Shown piece after piece: positions 25,612 to 34,199 of a DNA stretch of 64,000 bases. The position numbers were made by a program, and so were the translations under genes. The DNA lies in NCBI GenBank assembly GCA_945878865.1, contig CAMCUD010000002.1, forward strand, positions 1 to 64,000. Direction: 5' to 3'. The stretch's first letter is position 1; every line of letters begins with the position of its first letter. The notes under the pieces were generated by a model. The model did no database searches. It had not been told where the DNA came from and worked only from the letters and a program-made list of their open reading frames with translations. This DNA comes from Bifidobacterium breve (GTDB lineage Bacteria > Actinomycetota > Thermoleophilia > Solirubrobacterales > Solirubrobacteraceae).

Positions 25612-26831
25612 CCGCGGTCGCTGAGCGCATGGCGGCGACCGCCGAGCTCCTGTCGGCGCCGCCGTTCTCCGACCGCGACGACGCGGTGTGCCGGTACGCC
25701 TTCACGCCCGGGTTCGCAGCGACCGTCGACCACGTGGGCAGCCTGCTCGCCGACGCCGGCCTGCGGGTGCGGCGGGATCGCGCCGGCACGCTGTGGGGCG
25801 ATCGGGGAGCGCCCGGCGCGCCGCGTGTCGGCGTCGGCTCGCATCTCGACAGCGTGCGTCGCGGCGGGCGCTGGGACGGGGTGCTCGGGATGCTCGTCGC
25901 GCTGGAAGTCGCGCGTGCCGCGCCCGATCTCCCGGTGCGGGCGGTCGCCTGGGTGGAAGAGGAAGGGGCCGGCTTCGGCCAGCTCCTGCTCGGCAGCCGG
26001 ATCGCGACGGGCGCGGTCGACGCCGATGCCCTCGCCACAGCGATCCGCGCGCTGGACGACGGGCGCCCGTTCACCGAACACGCGCGCGCCGCGGGGATGC
26101 CGACGGCTGCGTGCACCGAGTCGGCGGCGATCCTCGATGGGATGGTCGCGTGGATCGAGCCACACATCGAGCAGGCACGGGTCCTCGAGGACACCGGGAC
26201 CCGGTTGGGTGTCGTCGACCGGATCGCGGGCTTCGTTCAGGGCGAGCTGGTCGTCGAAGGGCGGGCCGACCACGCGGGTGCCACGCCGATGGCGTTGCGC
26301 CGCGATGCCGGCCTGCTCGCTGCGGAGGTGATGCTGCGCCTCGAGGAGCTCGCGCTCACCCATGGCGCTGTCGCCACCGTCGGGGACGTCGTGTTGACTC
26401 CCGGGGCGATGAACGTCGTTCCCGCTCGCGCTCGCCTGACCCTCGACATCCGCGGCCCGCATGACGCGGCGGTCCTGGGCACCCTTGAGGAGGTGCTCGC
26501 GTTCGCCGGCGAGCGCGCCGTTGCGCGGGGGCTGCGCACGGACTACCGCGAGCGATCCCGGCAGCCTGCCACGGTCCTGGACACGGGCGTCGTGGATGCG
26601 CTCGCGGACGCGGCGCGGGTGGAAGGCATCGAGCCGCTTCGCATGGTCTCCGGCGCCGCGCACGACACGATGGTGCTCGCGCCCTACGTTCCCAGCGCGA
26701 TGCTCTTCGTCCCGTGTGTCGACGGCCTGAGCCACGACCCGGGAGAGGCCGTTGACCCGGCGGACGCGGCGCTGGCCGTGCGGGTCGTCACGCGCGCCGC
26801 CCACACGCTGATCGGAGGTCGCGATGGCTGA
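25608..26831 (+). CDS. M20-family N-carbamoylase / ureidoacid hydrolase
   Basis: 407 residues of the hydantoinase/carbamoylase (HyuC/AllC/beta-ureidopropionase) group. Dimetal residues: GVGSHLDSVRRGG holds the first His-Asp, AWVEEEGAGFG the bridging Glu pair, and SGAAHDTMVLA the C-terminal His. The lid domain GRADHAGATPMALRRDAG is characteristic. It hydrolyses N-carbamoyl amino acids or allantoate to CO2, ammonia and an amino acid. It is the natural next step after the hydantoinase at 27569. Start coupled to the amidohydrolase (ATGA). Confidence 0.92.
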   Translation: MTAVAERMAATAELLSAPPFSDRDDAVCRYAFTPGFAATVDHVGSLLADAGLRVRRDRAGTLWGDRGAPGAPRVGVGSHLDSVRRGGRWDGVLGMLVALEVARAAPDLPVRAVAWVEEEGAGFGQLLLGSRIATGAVDADALATAIRALDDGRPFTEHARAAGMPTAACTESAAILDGMVAWIEPHIEQARVLEDTGTRLGVVDRIAGFVQGELVVEGRADHAGATPMALRRDAGLLAAEVMLRLEELALTHGAVATVGDVVLTPGAMNVVPARARLTLDIRGPHDAAVLGTLEEVLAFAGERAVARGLRTDYRERSRQPATVLDTGVVDALADAARVEGIEPLRMVSGAAHDTMVLAPYVPSAMLFVPCVDGLSHDPGEAVDPADAALAVRVVTRAAHTLIGGRDG

Positions 26832-27426
26832 GCCCGTCACCCGGGGCATCCGCCCCGCGACCGAGGAGGCGGTCTTCGCCGCAACGCTCGACGCCCTCGC
26901 CGACAGGGGCTATGGCGCGCTGACCATCGAGGGCGTCGCCGCGCGATCGGGCGTGGCCAAGACGACGATCTACCGCTGGTGGCCGAGCAAGGCCGCGCTC
27001 GTCATCGACGCGATCGCCCCCGTCTTCGCGTCGGTCAACCCCGTGGCGCCGGAGGCGGGCAGCGACCTGCGCGCCGACCTCCAGGCCGCCGTGCGCCGGG
27101 TCGTCGACGGGTTCCAGCACCGCCTGGAGGGCATCGTCCTCGCGGGCCTCGTCGCCGACCTGGCGCGTGACCCCGAGACGGCGGCCGCCTATCGCGAGCG
27201 CATCGTCCGTCCGCGGCGCGAGGCGGTCACGCGGCTGTTGGAGGCATGGCAGGCGCGCGGGCGGATCCGTCCCGACGCCGACCTCGACCTCGTCCAGGAC
27301 CTCTACGTCGGCCCGATCTACTACCGGTCGCTCGTGACCGGCGCCCCGGTGGACGACGGGTTCGGCGACGCGCTCGTCGACGCGATCCTCGCGCACGTCG
27401 CGCTGCCTGCCGGAGAGGGCGGATGA
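26824..27426 (+). CDS. TetR-family regulator of the operon
   Basis: 200 residues. N-terminal HTH: ADRGYGALTIEGVAARSGVAKTTIYRWWPSK covers helices 1-3 with the common TTIYRWW recognition helix. The C-terminal domain (YYRSLVTGAPVDDGF) is of the AcrR/TetR_C type that often binds aromatic or heterocyclic ligands. It lies inside the operon, overlapping the carbamoylase by 8 nt, so it is autoregulated if it represses the promoter at 17730. I infer that it responds to the imported compound or an intermediate. Confidence 0.92.
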   Translation: MAEPVTRGIRPATEEAVFAATLDALADRGYGALTIEGVAARSGVAKTTIYRWWPSKAALVIDAIAPVFASVNPVAPEAGSDLRADLQAAVRRVVDGFQHRLEGIVLAGLVADLARDPETAAAYRERIVRPRREAVTRLLEAWQARGRIRPDADLDLVQDLYVGPIYYRSLVTGAPVDDGFGDALVDAILAHVALPAGEGG

Positions 27427-27572
27427 CCGCCACGCGGAACGTCTGCCTCCCTCTCCGACCGCCGGTCCACGGTGGTTCGTACGTCCCGTCCGTGGCCGCG
27501 TTCGCACCTCCCTGGGACGGTGCCCCGGCCATGCCGCCCCGCCCATGCCGAACAGTGGAAGACCAGCCGTGA
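27423..27572 (+). CDS. Possible 49-residue coupled ORF
   Basis: ATG 27423 overlaps the TetR stop (ATGA) with GGAGAGGG just upstream, and its stop overlaps the GTG of the next gene (GTGA). The peptide is Pro/Arg-rich (VCLPLRPPVHGGSYVPSV) with no recognisable fold. It may serve only to carry ribosomes across the 146-nt gap to the hydantoinase, or be noncoding leader sequence. The DNA also holds loose CCACGG/CCGTGG arms. Confidence 0.3.
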   Translation: MTATRNVCLPLRPPVHGGSYVPSVAAFAPPWDGAPAMPPRPCRTVEDQP

Positions 27573-28975
27573 CCGACACCCTCATCAAGGGCGGCCGCAT
27601 CATCACCGCCGCCGACGATTATCACGCCGACGTCCTGCTCAGCGCGGGTCAGATCGCGCTCATCGGCGCGGATCTCGACGTGCGGGCCGACCGCGTCATC
27701 GACGCGCGCGGCCACTACGTCCTGCCGGGCGCCGTCGACATGCACACGCATCTCGAGATGCCGTTCGGCGGCACGATGACCTGCGACGACTTCACCACGG
27801 GAACGCTCGCCGCGGTGCACGGCGGCACGACGTCCATCGTCGACTTCTGCGTCCAGCAGCAGGGTCAGTCCCTGCCTGACGCGCTGGCGACATGGCACGA
27901 GAAGATCACCCGCTGCCCGCCGTTCGCCGACGTCGGTTTCCACGTCGCGGTCACCGACCTGTCCGATCCCGCCCGCCTCGACGAGCTCGCCGCGCTGCCC
28001 GAGCAGGGCGTCACCTCGATCAAGCTCTTCATGGCCTACAAGGGCGCGATCATGGTCGACGACGAGACCCTCTTCCGCACGATGCAGGTCGCCGGCCGCA
28101 GCGGCAGCCTCGTGATGGTCCACGCCGAGAACGGCGACGCGATCCAGGTGCTCATCGAGCAGGCGCTGGCCGCCGGGAACACCGGCACGGCGTGGCACGG
28201 ACGGACGCGCCCGCCGATCACCGAGGCCGAGGCGACGAGCCGCGCCATCGACTTCGCGCAGCTGGCCGACTGCCCGCTGTACGTCGTGCATGTCTCCTGC
28301 GGAGAGGCGCTTGCGCCGGTCGAGCGGGCGCGCGCTGCGGGGGCGAAGGTGTGGGCCGAGACGTGCAGCCAGTACCTCTACCTCGACGAATCGGTGCTCG
28401 ACCTGCCGGACTTCGCGGGAGCCAAGGCCGTCTTCACTCCGCCGCCGCGCGCGAAGCACAACCAGGAGATCCTGTGGAGCGCGCTGGACCGCGGCGTGCT
28501 CGAAGTCGTCTCCAGCGACCACTGTCCGTTCCGCTGGGCCGACCAGAAGGCCCTGGGCCGCGACGACTTCTCGAAGATCCCCAACGGCGGGCCGGGCATC
28601 GAGGACCGCGTCGAGCTGCTGCACGAGTTCGGCGTGCGCACCGGCCGGCTGACGCTCAACCAGTGGGTGGACATGACCGCCACGGCGCCGGCGCGGTTGT
28701 TCGGCCTGCGGGGCAAAGGCTCGATCGCGGTCGGCGGCGACGCCGATGTCGTGGTGTTCGACCCCGAGCGCGAGCGGACGATTAGCGCCGCCTCCCAGCA
28801 CTCGGCCATCGACTACAACCTCTACGAGGGGATCACCGTGCACGGCGGTCCGACCGCCGTCTTCGTTCGAGGGGAGCTCGTCGTCCGCGACGGAGAGACG
28901 GTGGCGGAGCCGGGAACCGGCCGGTTCGTTGCGCGGGAGCGGTTCGGGGCCGGGCGGACGTACGCGCATGCGTGA
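27569..28975 (+). CDS. Dihydropyrimidinase / D-hydantoinase
   Basis: 468 residues. Dimetal amidohydrolase: HxH in VDMHTHLEMPFGG, carboxylated Lys in GVTSIKLFMAYKG, His in VMVHAENGD and VVHVSCG, and Asp in VSSDHCPF. It opens six- or five-membered cyclic diamides (dihydrouracil, hydantoins, possibly allantoin) to N-carbamoyl amino acids. This pairs with the M20 carbamoylase. No dihydropyrimidine dehydrogenase is encoded nearby, so hydantoin-type substrates are more likely than uracil. GTG 27569 overlaps the small ORF's stop. Last gene of the operon. Confidence 0.94.
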   Translation: MTDTLIKGGRIITAADDYHADVLLSAGQIALIGADLDVRADRVIDARGHYVLPGAVDMHTHLEMPFGGTMTCDDFTTGTLAAVHGGTTSIVDFCVQQQGQSLPDALATWHEKITRCPPFADVGFHVAVTDLSDPARLDELAALPEQGVTSIKLFMAYKGAIMVDDETLFRTMQVAGRSGSLVMVHAENGDAIQVLIEQALAAGNTGTAWHGRTRPPITEAEATSRAIDFAQLADCPLYVVHVSCGEALAPVERARAAGAKVWAETCSQYLYLDESVLDLPDFAGAKAVFTPPPRAKHNQEILWSALDRGVLEVVSSDHCPFRWADQKALGRDDFSKIPNGGPGIEDRVELLHEFGVRTGRLTLNQWVDMTATAPARLFGLRGKGSIAVGGDADVVVFDPERERTISAASQHSAIDYNLYEGITVHGGPTAVFVRGELVVRDGETVAEPGTGRFVARERFGAGRTYAHA

Positions 28976-28995
28976 GTGCTAGCATGCCTGCATGC
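28966..28995 (+). promoter_or_regulatory. Triple GCATGC and likely leaderless vapB promoter
   Basis: GCATGC occurs at 28966-28971, 28982-28987 and 28990-28995; the last overlaps the vapB ATG (28992). TAGCAT (28980-28985) is a good -10 hexamer ending 6 nt before the ATG, and no ribosome binding site precedes it, so the transcript may begin at the start codon. The repeats fit a self-regulating antitoxin operator. Confidence 0.55.
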
Positions 28996-29294
28996 ATCAG
29001 TTCTCGCTGCGGGTGGCCGACGAGCTGGGCGAGGCGGTGAAGGCCGCCGCGGCCGACCGCGGACAGAGCGTCAACGCCTTCGTCGTCGCGGTGCTCGAGG
29101 CCGTGACCGATCCCGCTCATGCCGGCGACGACGCCGCGCGGCTGCGCGAGCGCCTGGCACGCGGAGGGATCCTGTCGGTGCAGGGCCCGCCGCGTCCGCG
29201 GCCCGACCGCGCGGCGTTTGAGGCTGCGCGCGCTCGGGCGGCGGAAGGCACGCCGCTCTCCGATCTCGTGGTGGCCGAGCGCGACGCGCGGTGA
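28992..29294 (+). CDS. VapB-type antitoxin (ribbon-helix-helix)
   Basis: 100 residues. FSLRVADELGEAVKAAAADRG then QSVNAFVVAVLEAV is a ribbon-helix-helix DNA-binding fold (Arc/MetJ type). The C-terminal half (ILSVQGPPRPRPDRAAFEAA) is probably the toxin-binding, flexible part. Sits directly upstream of and overlaps a PIN toxin gene (GTGA), the standard vapBC arrangement. It neutralises the RNase and represses its own promoter. Confidence 0.85.
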   Translation: MHQFSLRVADELGEAVKAAAADRGQSVNAFVVAVLEAVTDPAHAGDDAARLRERLARGGILSVQGPPRPRPDRAAFEAARARAAEGTPLSDLVVAERDAR

Positions 29295-29725
29295 CGGTGT
29301 TCGCAGACAGCTCGGCACTGGTCGGGCTGTACGGCGACGAGCCCAGCCGCACCCAGGCGCGGCAGATCGCCGATCTCGCGGTGTCCGACCTCGCCCGGGT
29401 GGAGGTCACCTCCGCGCTGTGGACGAAGGTGCGGACTGGGGAACTCGCGTCGGAGGACGCGGTGCTGCTCGAGGCGTGGTTCGCCACCGACTGGCACGGC
29501 GACGGGCAACATCCCCCGCGCTTCGCTGCGATCCCGGTGTCACCCGCCATCCTCGAGCGCGCGGTGGCGCTCGTGTCGCGTCACGCGCTGAGGACGCTCG
29601 ACGCGATCCAGCTCGCGAGCGCGATCGCCGCGCGGGAGGCCGACCCGGACCTCGACACGTTCCTCGGCTTTGACGCGCGGCTGAACCGCGCCGCCGCGGC
29701 CGAGGGGTTCGCGGTCGTGTCGTAA
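29291..29725 (+). CDS. vapC: VapC-type PIN-domain toxin RNase
   Basis: 144 residues, PIN fold. The acids are visible: Asp in FADSSALVGLYGDE, Glu in LARVEVTSALW, and Asp in RTLDAIQLASAI plus FLGFDARLN. VapC toxins cleave tRNA or rRNA loops and stop translation. The start is coupled to the antitoxin. Convergent with the peptidase gene, 4 bp apart. Its position right after the catabolic operon could mean it helps keep that region, but this is only suggestive. Confidence 0.88.
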   Translation: MTVFADSSALVGLYGDEPSRTQARQIADLAVSDLARVEVTSALWTKVRTGELASEDAVLLEAWFATDWHGDGQHPPRFAAIPVSPAILERAVALVSRHALRTLDAIQLASAIAAREADPDLDTFLGFDARLNRAAAAEGFAVVS

Positions 29726-29729
29726 GGCG

Positions 29730-31532
29730 CTACGCGCCGACGGCCTCGGGCCGCGCCTCGCGCGCGGCCGCCTCGGCCTGCTCGAGCTGGGCCTCGACGA
29801 GGTCCAGCCCGCTGTCCCAGAAGCCCGGGTCGGCGAGGTCGATCCCGACGATCGCGCCGAGGTCCTCCGGCGAGCGCGACCCGCCGGCGGCCAGCAGCTC
29901 GAGGTACGCGGGAACGAACGCCTCGCCGCCCTCCACGTAGCGCTGGTAGATCGACATCGCCAGCAGCTGGCCGTACGCGTAGGCGTAGACGTAGCCGGGC
30001 GTGTTGATGAAGTGCGGCACGTAGGACCACCAGGTCTTGTAGCCGTCGGTGATCTCCACGCTGTCGCCGAGCATCTCGGCCTGCGACTGTGCCCACAGGC
30101 CCGAGAGGTCCTCGACGCTGAGCTCGCCCTGCTCGCGGCGGGCGGTATGCGCGAGGTGCTCGTAGTGGTTCATCGCGCACTGGCGGAACACGGTGGCGAT
30201 CGAGCCCTCGATCGACTCGGCCAGCAGCGACAGGCGCGCCTCGGGATCCGGCGTCTGCTCGAGCAGGCGGCCGAAGACGAGCGTCTCGCCGAACACCGAC
30301 GCGGTCTCGGCGAGCGTGAGCGGCGTGTGCTGCTCGAAGACGCCGCGCGGACGCGCCAGCGACGCGTGCACGCCGTGGCCGAGCTCGTGCGCGAGCGTCA
30401 GCACGTCGCGGCGGCGCGCGGTGTAGTTGAGCATCACGTACGGGTGGGCGCTCGGCACGGTGTACGCGCAGAACGCACCGCCGCGCTTGCCGGGACGGGT
30501 CGGCGCGTCGATGTAGCCGCCGGTGAAGAACGACTCGGCCGTCTCGCCAAGCGACGGGGCGAACGACCGGTAGGCGTCGAGCACGATGTCGCGCGCCTCG
30601 TCCCACGGAATCTCCGTGTCGTCATCGGCGACGACCGCGGCCATCCGGTCGTAGTCCTTGATGCGGTCGACGCCGAGGAGCTTGGCCTTCAGCGTGTACC
30701 AGCGCTGCGCGAGGTCGTACCGGCGGCGGACGGCGTCCAGCAGCGCCTGCACCGACTCGTCGCTGGCCTCGTTGGAGAGGTTGCGGCTGGAGATCCACGA
30801 CGGGTAGGCGCGCAGGCGGTCGTCCGTGGCCTTGTCGGCCATGAGCGTGTTGTAGATGAAGGCGCGGGTGCGGAGCCCGGGCGCCAGCGACGCCGTCACG
30901 GCCTCGGCGGTCGTGCGGCGCACGTCGGCGTCGGGGGACATGAGCCGGGTGAGGGCGACGTCCAGCGCGACCGGCTCGTCGGCGTCGGGCAGGTCGACTT
31001 CGAGCGCGGAGACCTGCTCGCTGAACAGGCGCGCCCACGCGCTGGACCCGGTGACGCCCTTCTCGGTGAGGATCTTCTCCTCGGGCTCGGTGAGCAGGTG
31101 CGGGCGGTAGCGGCGTGCCGACTTCAGGTGGTGCCGGGCGTGCTCGAGCCCCGGCGTCTGCAGCAGCTCCTCTGCGCGGGCGTCGTCGAGCGCGGCCCAC
31201 TCGAGCTCGAAGAACAGGAGCTTCGTCTCGATCTGCGCGCCCTGCTCCTGGACCTTCTGCAGCAGCGCGCCGTTGGCCGGATCGGCGGTGTTCGTGCTGA
31301 AGCGCAGCATCGCGTAGTTGCCCGCGCGGCCGATCCGGTCGCTGAGCTGCTCGAGCGCGTCGACGGCGGCGACGAGGCCCGGGCCGTCGATGTCGGCGAC
31401 CTTGCCCGCGTACGTCGCGGCGAACGCGTCGGCCTGTTCGGCGGCCTCCTCCAGCAGGCGCAGCGCGCCGGCTTCGCCGTCCCCGTGGACGAGCGGTTCG
31501 AGATCCCAGGCGACGTCGGCGGCTTCAGGCAT
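29730..31532 (-). CDS. pepF: Oligoendopeptidase F (M3 family)
   Basis: 600 residues, close to typical PepF. Zinc motif HExxH in LTLAHELGHGVHAS, with the downstream Glu in LAETASVFGE. N-terminal helical domain (VAWDLEPLVHGDGEAGALR) and the YVYAYAYGQLLAMSIYQ region are typical. It digests oligopeptides of about 7-17 residues in the cytoplasm. ATG 31532 begins MPEAADVAWDLEPL; longer upstream reading frame overlaps the response regulator gene. It follows that regulator by 14 bp on the same strand, so it may share its transcript. Confidence 0.95.
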   Translation of the reverse strand: MPEAADVAWDLEPLVHGDGEAGALRLLEEAAEQADAFAATYAGKVADIDGPGLVAAVDALEQLSDRIGRAGNYAMLRFSTNTADPANGALLQKVQEQGAQIETKLLFFELEWAALDDARAEELLQTPGLEHARHHLKSARRYRPHLLTEPEEKILTEKGVTGSSAWARLFSEQVSALEVDLPDADEPVALDVALTRLMSPDADVRRTTAEAVTASLAPGLRTRAFIYNTLMADKATDDRLRAYPSWISSRNLSNEASDESVQALLDAVRRRYDLAQRWYTLKAKLLGVDRIKDYDRMAAVVADDDTEIPWDEARDIVLDAYRSFAPSLGETAESFFTGGYIDAPTRPGKRGGAFCAYTVPSAHPYVMLNYTARRRDVLTLAHELGHGVHASLARPRGVFEQHTPLTLAETASVFGETLVFGRLLEQTPDPEARLSLLAESIEGSIATVFRQCAMNHYEHLAHTARREQGELSVEDLSGLWAQSQAEMLGDSVEITDGYKTWWSYVPHFINTPGYVYAYAYGQLLAMSIYQRYVEGGEAFVPAYLELLAAGGSRSPEDLGAIVGIDLADPGFWDSGLDLVEAQLEQAEAAAREARPEAVGA

Positions 31533-31546
31533 GGCGGGAGAATACG

Positions 31547-32236
31547 TCAGCCGGGCCGCGGCTCTGCGCCGTGCGGCGCCTCGCCTGGGCGGACGAGCCC
31601 TGACTCGTAGGCGAGCACGACGGCCTGGACCCGGTCGCGCAGCCCGAGCTTGGCGAGGATGCGGGTGACGTGGGTCTTGACCGTCGCCTCGGACAGGACG
31701 AGCTCGCCGGCGATCTCGCCGTTGGAGAGGCCGCGCGCGACGAGGCGCAGCACCTCGGCCTCGCGGTCGGTCAGCTGCGCGAATCGCTCGTCGTGGGCCG
31801 GGGTGCCGGCGACCGGCGTCTGCACGAACCGCTCGACGAGCCGCTGGGTCACGGCGGGCGCCAGCAGCGCTTCGCCCGCCGCGACGGCGCGGATGCCGTC
31901 GGCCAGGCGGCGCGGGGGCGTGTCCTTGAGCAGGAACCCCGATGCGCCGGCGCGCAGCGCCTCCCACACGTACTCGTCGAGGTCGAACGTCGTGAGCACG
32001 AGCACCGCGGCGGCGCTGCCGGCCGCGGCGAGCCGGCGCGTCGCCTCCAGCCCGTCGACCCGGGGCATCCGGATGTCCATGACGACGACATCGGGACGCA
32101 GGCGTAGGACCTCCTCGACGGCCGCGCCGCCGTCGGCGGCCTCACCGACGACCTCCATGTCGTCCTGCGCGTCGAGCATCCCGCGCAGGCCGTCGCGCAG
32201 CAGCTCGTGGTCGTCGGCGAGGACGAGGCGGATCAC
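31547..32236 (-). CDS. NarL/LuxR-type response regulator
   Basis: 229 residues. Receiver: LADDHELLRDGLRG, phospho-Asp in VVVMDIRMPRVDG, Lys in FLLKDTPP. LuxR HTH: LTDREAEVLRLVARGLSNGE and LVLSEATVKTHVTRILAKLG, complete, unlike the frameshifted regulator at 3743. GTG 32236 overlaps the kinase stop. It probably controls the divergent membrane protein (33544) and/or its own operon, as is common for DesR-like pairs. Confidence 0.94.
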   Translation of the reverse strand: MIRLVLADDHELLRDGLRGMLDAQDDMEVVGEAADGGAAVEEVLRLRPDVVVMDIRMPRVDGLEATRRLAAAGSAAAVLVLTTFDLDEYVWEALRAGASGFLLKDTPPRRLADGIRAVAAGEALLAPAVTQRLVERFVQTPVAGTPAHDERFAQLTDREAEVLRLVARGLSNGEIAGELVLSEATVKTHVTRILAKLGLRDRVQAVVLAYESGLVRPGEAPHGAEPRPG

Positions 32237-33450
32237 CGGTCGGCCTCGAGCGGGAGCGTCGCCCGGATCGCGAAGCCGCCGTCCTCCGTCGGCGCGGTCT
32301 GCAACGTGCCGCCGTACAGCCGGACGCGTTCGCGCATGCCGATGAGGCCGTGGCCGGCCCCGCGATCGCCGTTCGGCGCGCCGTCCGGGCCGTTGACGAC
32401 CTCGACCTCGAGCGCGCGGTCGCCGTAGCGGACGGCGACATGTGCGGGTGCGCCGTGCGCGTGGCGCCGCGCGTTCGTCAGGCCCTCCTGCACGACGCGG
32501 TACGCGGCGAGGTCGAGGCCCGGGGGCACAGCGCGCACCTCGCCGTCGGCGTCCACCGTGACGTCCTGGCCCGCGGCGCGCGCTTCGTCGACGAGCTCGT
32601 CGAGCCGCGCGAGCCCGGGTTGCGGGTCGTACACCGGTTCGTCCTCGCGCAGGACGCCGACCAGGCGACGCAGCTCGTCGAGCGCGTCGTGCGCGGCCCG
32701 GCGGACCTTCTCGAGGTGCTCCTCGGCGCGATCGGGGTCGCGGCGCAGCAGCTCCTGCGCGGCGCCCGTCTGCACGCTGATGATCGACACCGAGTGCGCG
32801 ACGACGTCGTGGAGCTCGCGGGCCAGCCGCGCGCGCTCCTGCACGACGGCTTCCCGCGCGAGCTCGGGTCCGAGCTCTTCGGCGGCCTGCAACTGCGCGG
32901 CGCGCAGCCGGACGAGCCACCCTCCGGTCCACGCGCCCGCGCAGATGAAGCTGATGATCGCGACGTCGACCGCTCCGGGGGAGTCCGCGAATCCTTCGAG
33001 CACCACGGTGGCGATGATCGCGGCGAGCACGATCGGCAGCCCGGCAATGGCCGCGGCCGCCGGCCGCGCGTAGAGCGCGACGGAGAAGGCGGCGAGCAAC
33101 AGCTCCGGCATCGGCGTCGCACCTTCCTCGGGGACGTCGCCCCAGGCGCTGCGGGCGCCGAGCGTCAGCACCACGACGAGCAGCACCGGCAGCGGCCACC
33201 GGCGGCGCCAGGCCAGCGGCACGGTGAACGCGGCCGCCAATGCGAGGCGGACGCCCGTCGAGCCCGGCCCGGTCGCGAACACCGCCTCGAGCGCGGCCCA
33301 CGCAAACAGCGCCGCCGCGATGGCGACATCGACGCGCGGCGGACGCCGCGGCACGGCGGCGAGCTGGACGACCGGACTGCGCTCGGGCACGGGCCGAAGG
33401 TACGCGAGCCCGCGCGTGAGCGCGTCATCCCTGAGGTTGATCTGCGTCAT
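32233..33450 (-). CDS. Sensor histidine kinase (DesK/NarX type)
   Basis: About 405 residues. Four to five membrane helices in the N-terminal half (VDVAIAAALFAWAALEAVFA, LPVLLVVVLTLGA, and others). Then the dimerisation box RLARELHDVVAHSVSIISVQ with the phospho-His, N-box EGLTNARRHAHG and G-box GHGLIGMRERVRLYGG. The sensory input appears to be within the membrane. ATG 33450 is chosen, but the true start could be a GTG near MTQINLRDD...VPERSP, where hydrophobic sequence begins. Coupled to the regulator by GTGA. Confidence 0.92.
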   Translation of the reverse strand: MTQINLRDDALTRGLAYLRPVPERSPVVQLAAVPRRPPRVDVAIAAALFAWAALEAVFATGPGSTGVRLALAAAFTVPLAWRRRWPLPVLLVVVLTLGARSAWGDVPEEGATPMPELLLAAFSVALYARPAAAAIAGLPIVLAAIIATVVLEGFADSPGAVDVAIISFICAGAWTGGWLVRLRAAQLQAAEELGPELAREAVVQERARLARELHDVVAHSVSIISVQTGAAQELLRRDPDRAEEHLEKVRRAAHDALDELRRLVGVLREDEPVYDPQPGLARLDELVDEARAAGQDVTVDADGEVRAVPPGLDLAAYRVVQEGLTNARRHAHGAPAHVAVRYGDRALEVEVVNGPDGAPNGDRGAGHGLIGMRERVRLYGGTLQTAPTEDGGFAIRATLPLEADR

Positions 33451-33543
33451 CCCACGGTGGCACGGCCGGTGACGACCGCTGGACGGCGCGGTCGCGACCC
33501 GCGGCCGATGGCGCGGCCAAGGCGGGCCGGAAGGCTGTGGGGC

Positions 33544-34101
33544 ATGACCACCACCCACACCCCCACCAAGACCACCGCCGCGTTCTGCGCCATGGGCGCC
33601 GCGGTCTCGCTCGCCGTCGGCGGCGTCCTGCAGCTCAGCGACTCCCAGTCCAGCCAGAGCACGGTTGAAGGCGTCGCCGAGCACCTCATCCTCGTGAGCT
33701 TCAGCGCGACGCTCTTCCTGCTGATCCCCGTCATGCTCCACCTCGCTCGACTCGCCGGACGACCGGTCGTGGGGGTGGTGATGGCATGTGGCATGGGCAC
33801 ACTCGCCGTGCTGGGCACGATCTCGAACGTCCGGGGCGAGGACCCGTCGTTCTTCGCCGCGGTCGCCGTCCCGACGAACCTCATCTGGTTCGGCGGCAGC
33901 ATCGCGCTGGCCGTGATGCTCCGCCGCCGCGGCCTCGTCCCGCTCGCGCTGGCGATCGGCCTCCCGCTGGCGTGGATCTTCGCGCTGCCGATGTCGGCGA
34001 TCGGTGGCGGCCTCGTGGCGGGGGCGTACTGGCTGACGGTCGGCTGGCTGCTGCGTCACGACGAGCTGCCCAGCGCCGCGCGCCAGCCCGCGGCCGCCTG
34101 A
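33544..34101 (+). CDS. Small integral membrane protein
   Basis: 185 residues with about five to six hydrophobic helices, for example FCAMGAAVSLAVGGVLQL, HLILVSFSATLFLLIPVMLH and LVPLALAIGLPLAWIFALPM. No known transporter motif. It is divergent from the kinase-regulator pair with only 93 bp between starts, which suggests it is their target or part of the sensing. Function unknown. Confidence 0.75.
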   Translation: MTTTHTPTKTTAAFCAMGAAVSLAVGGVLQLSDSQSSQSTVEGVAEHLILVSFSATLFLLIPVMLHLARLAGRPVVGVVMACGMGTLAVLGTISNVRGEDPSFFAAVAVPTNLIWFGGSIALAVMLRRRGLVPLALAIGLPLAWIFALPMSAIGGGLVAGAYWLTVGWLLRHDELPSAARQPAAA

Positions 34102-34199
34102 CCGCAACCTCGGCGCGCTCGGCCTGTTGGGAACAGTGAGGGCGGCACCCTGCCTCGCCGTCCTCCGTCCCTTGCACCCGACGCCGGGAGGTCCCCTCC

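Noticed and set aside
29291-29725. The catabolic operon plus vapBC as a mobile island
   Set aside because: I see no integrase, direct repeats, tRNA target or clear base-composition change at either edge.
32350-33543. A long plus-strand frame upstream of the 185-residue membrane protein
   Set aside because: It is antisense to the histidine kinase; only the part from ATG 33544 has protein-like hydrophobic pattern.
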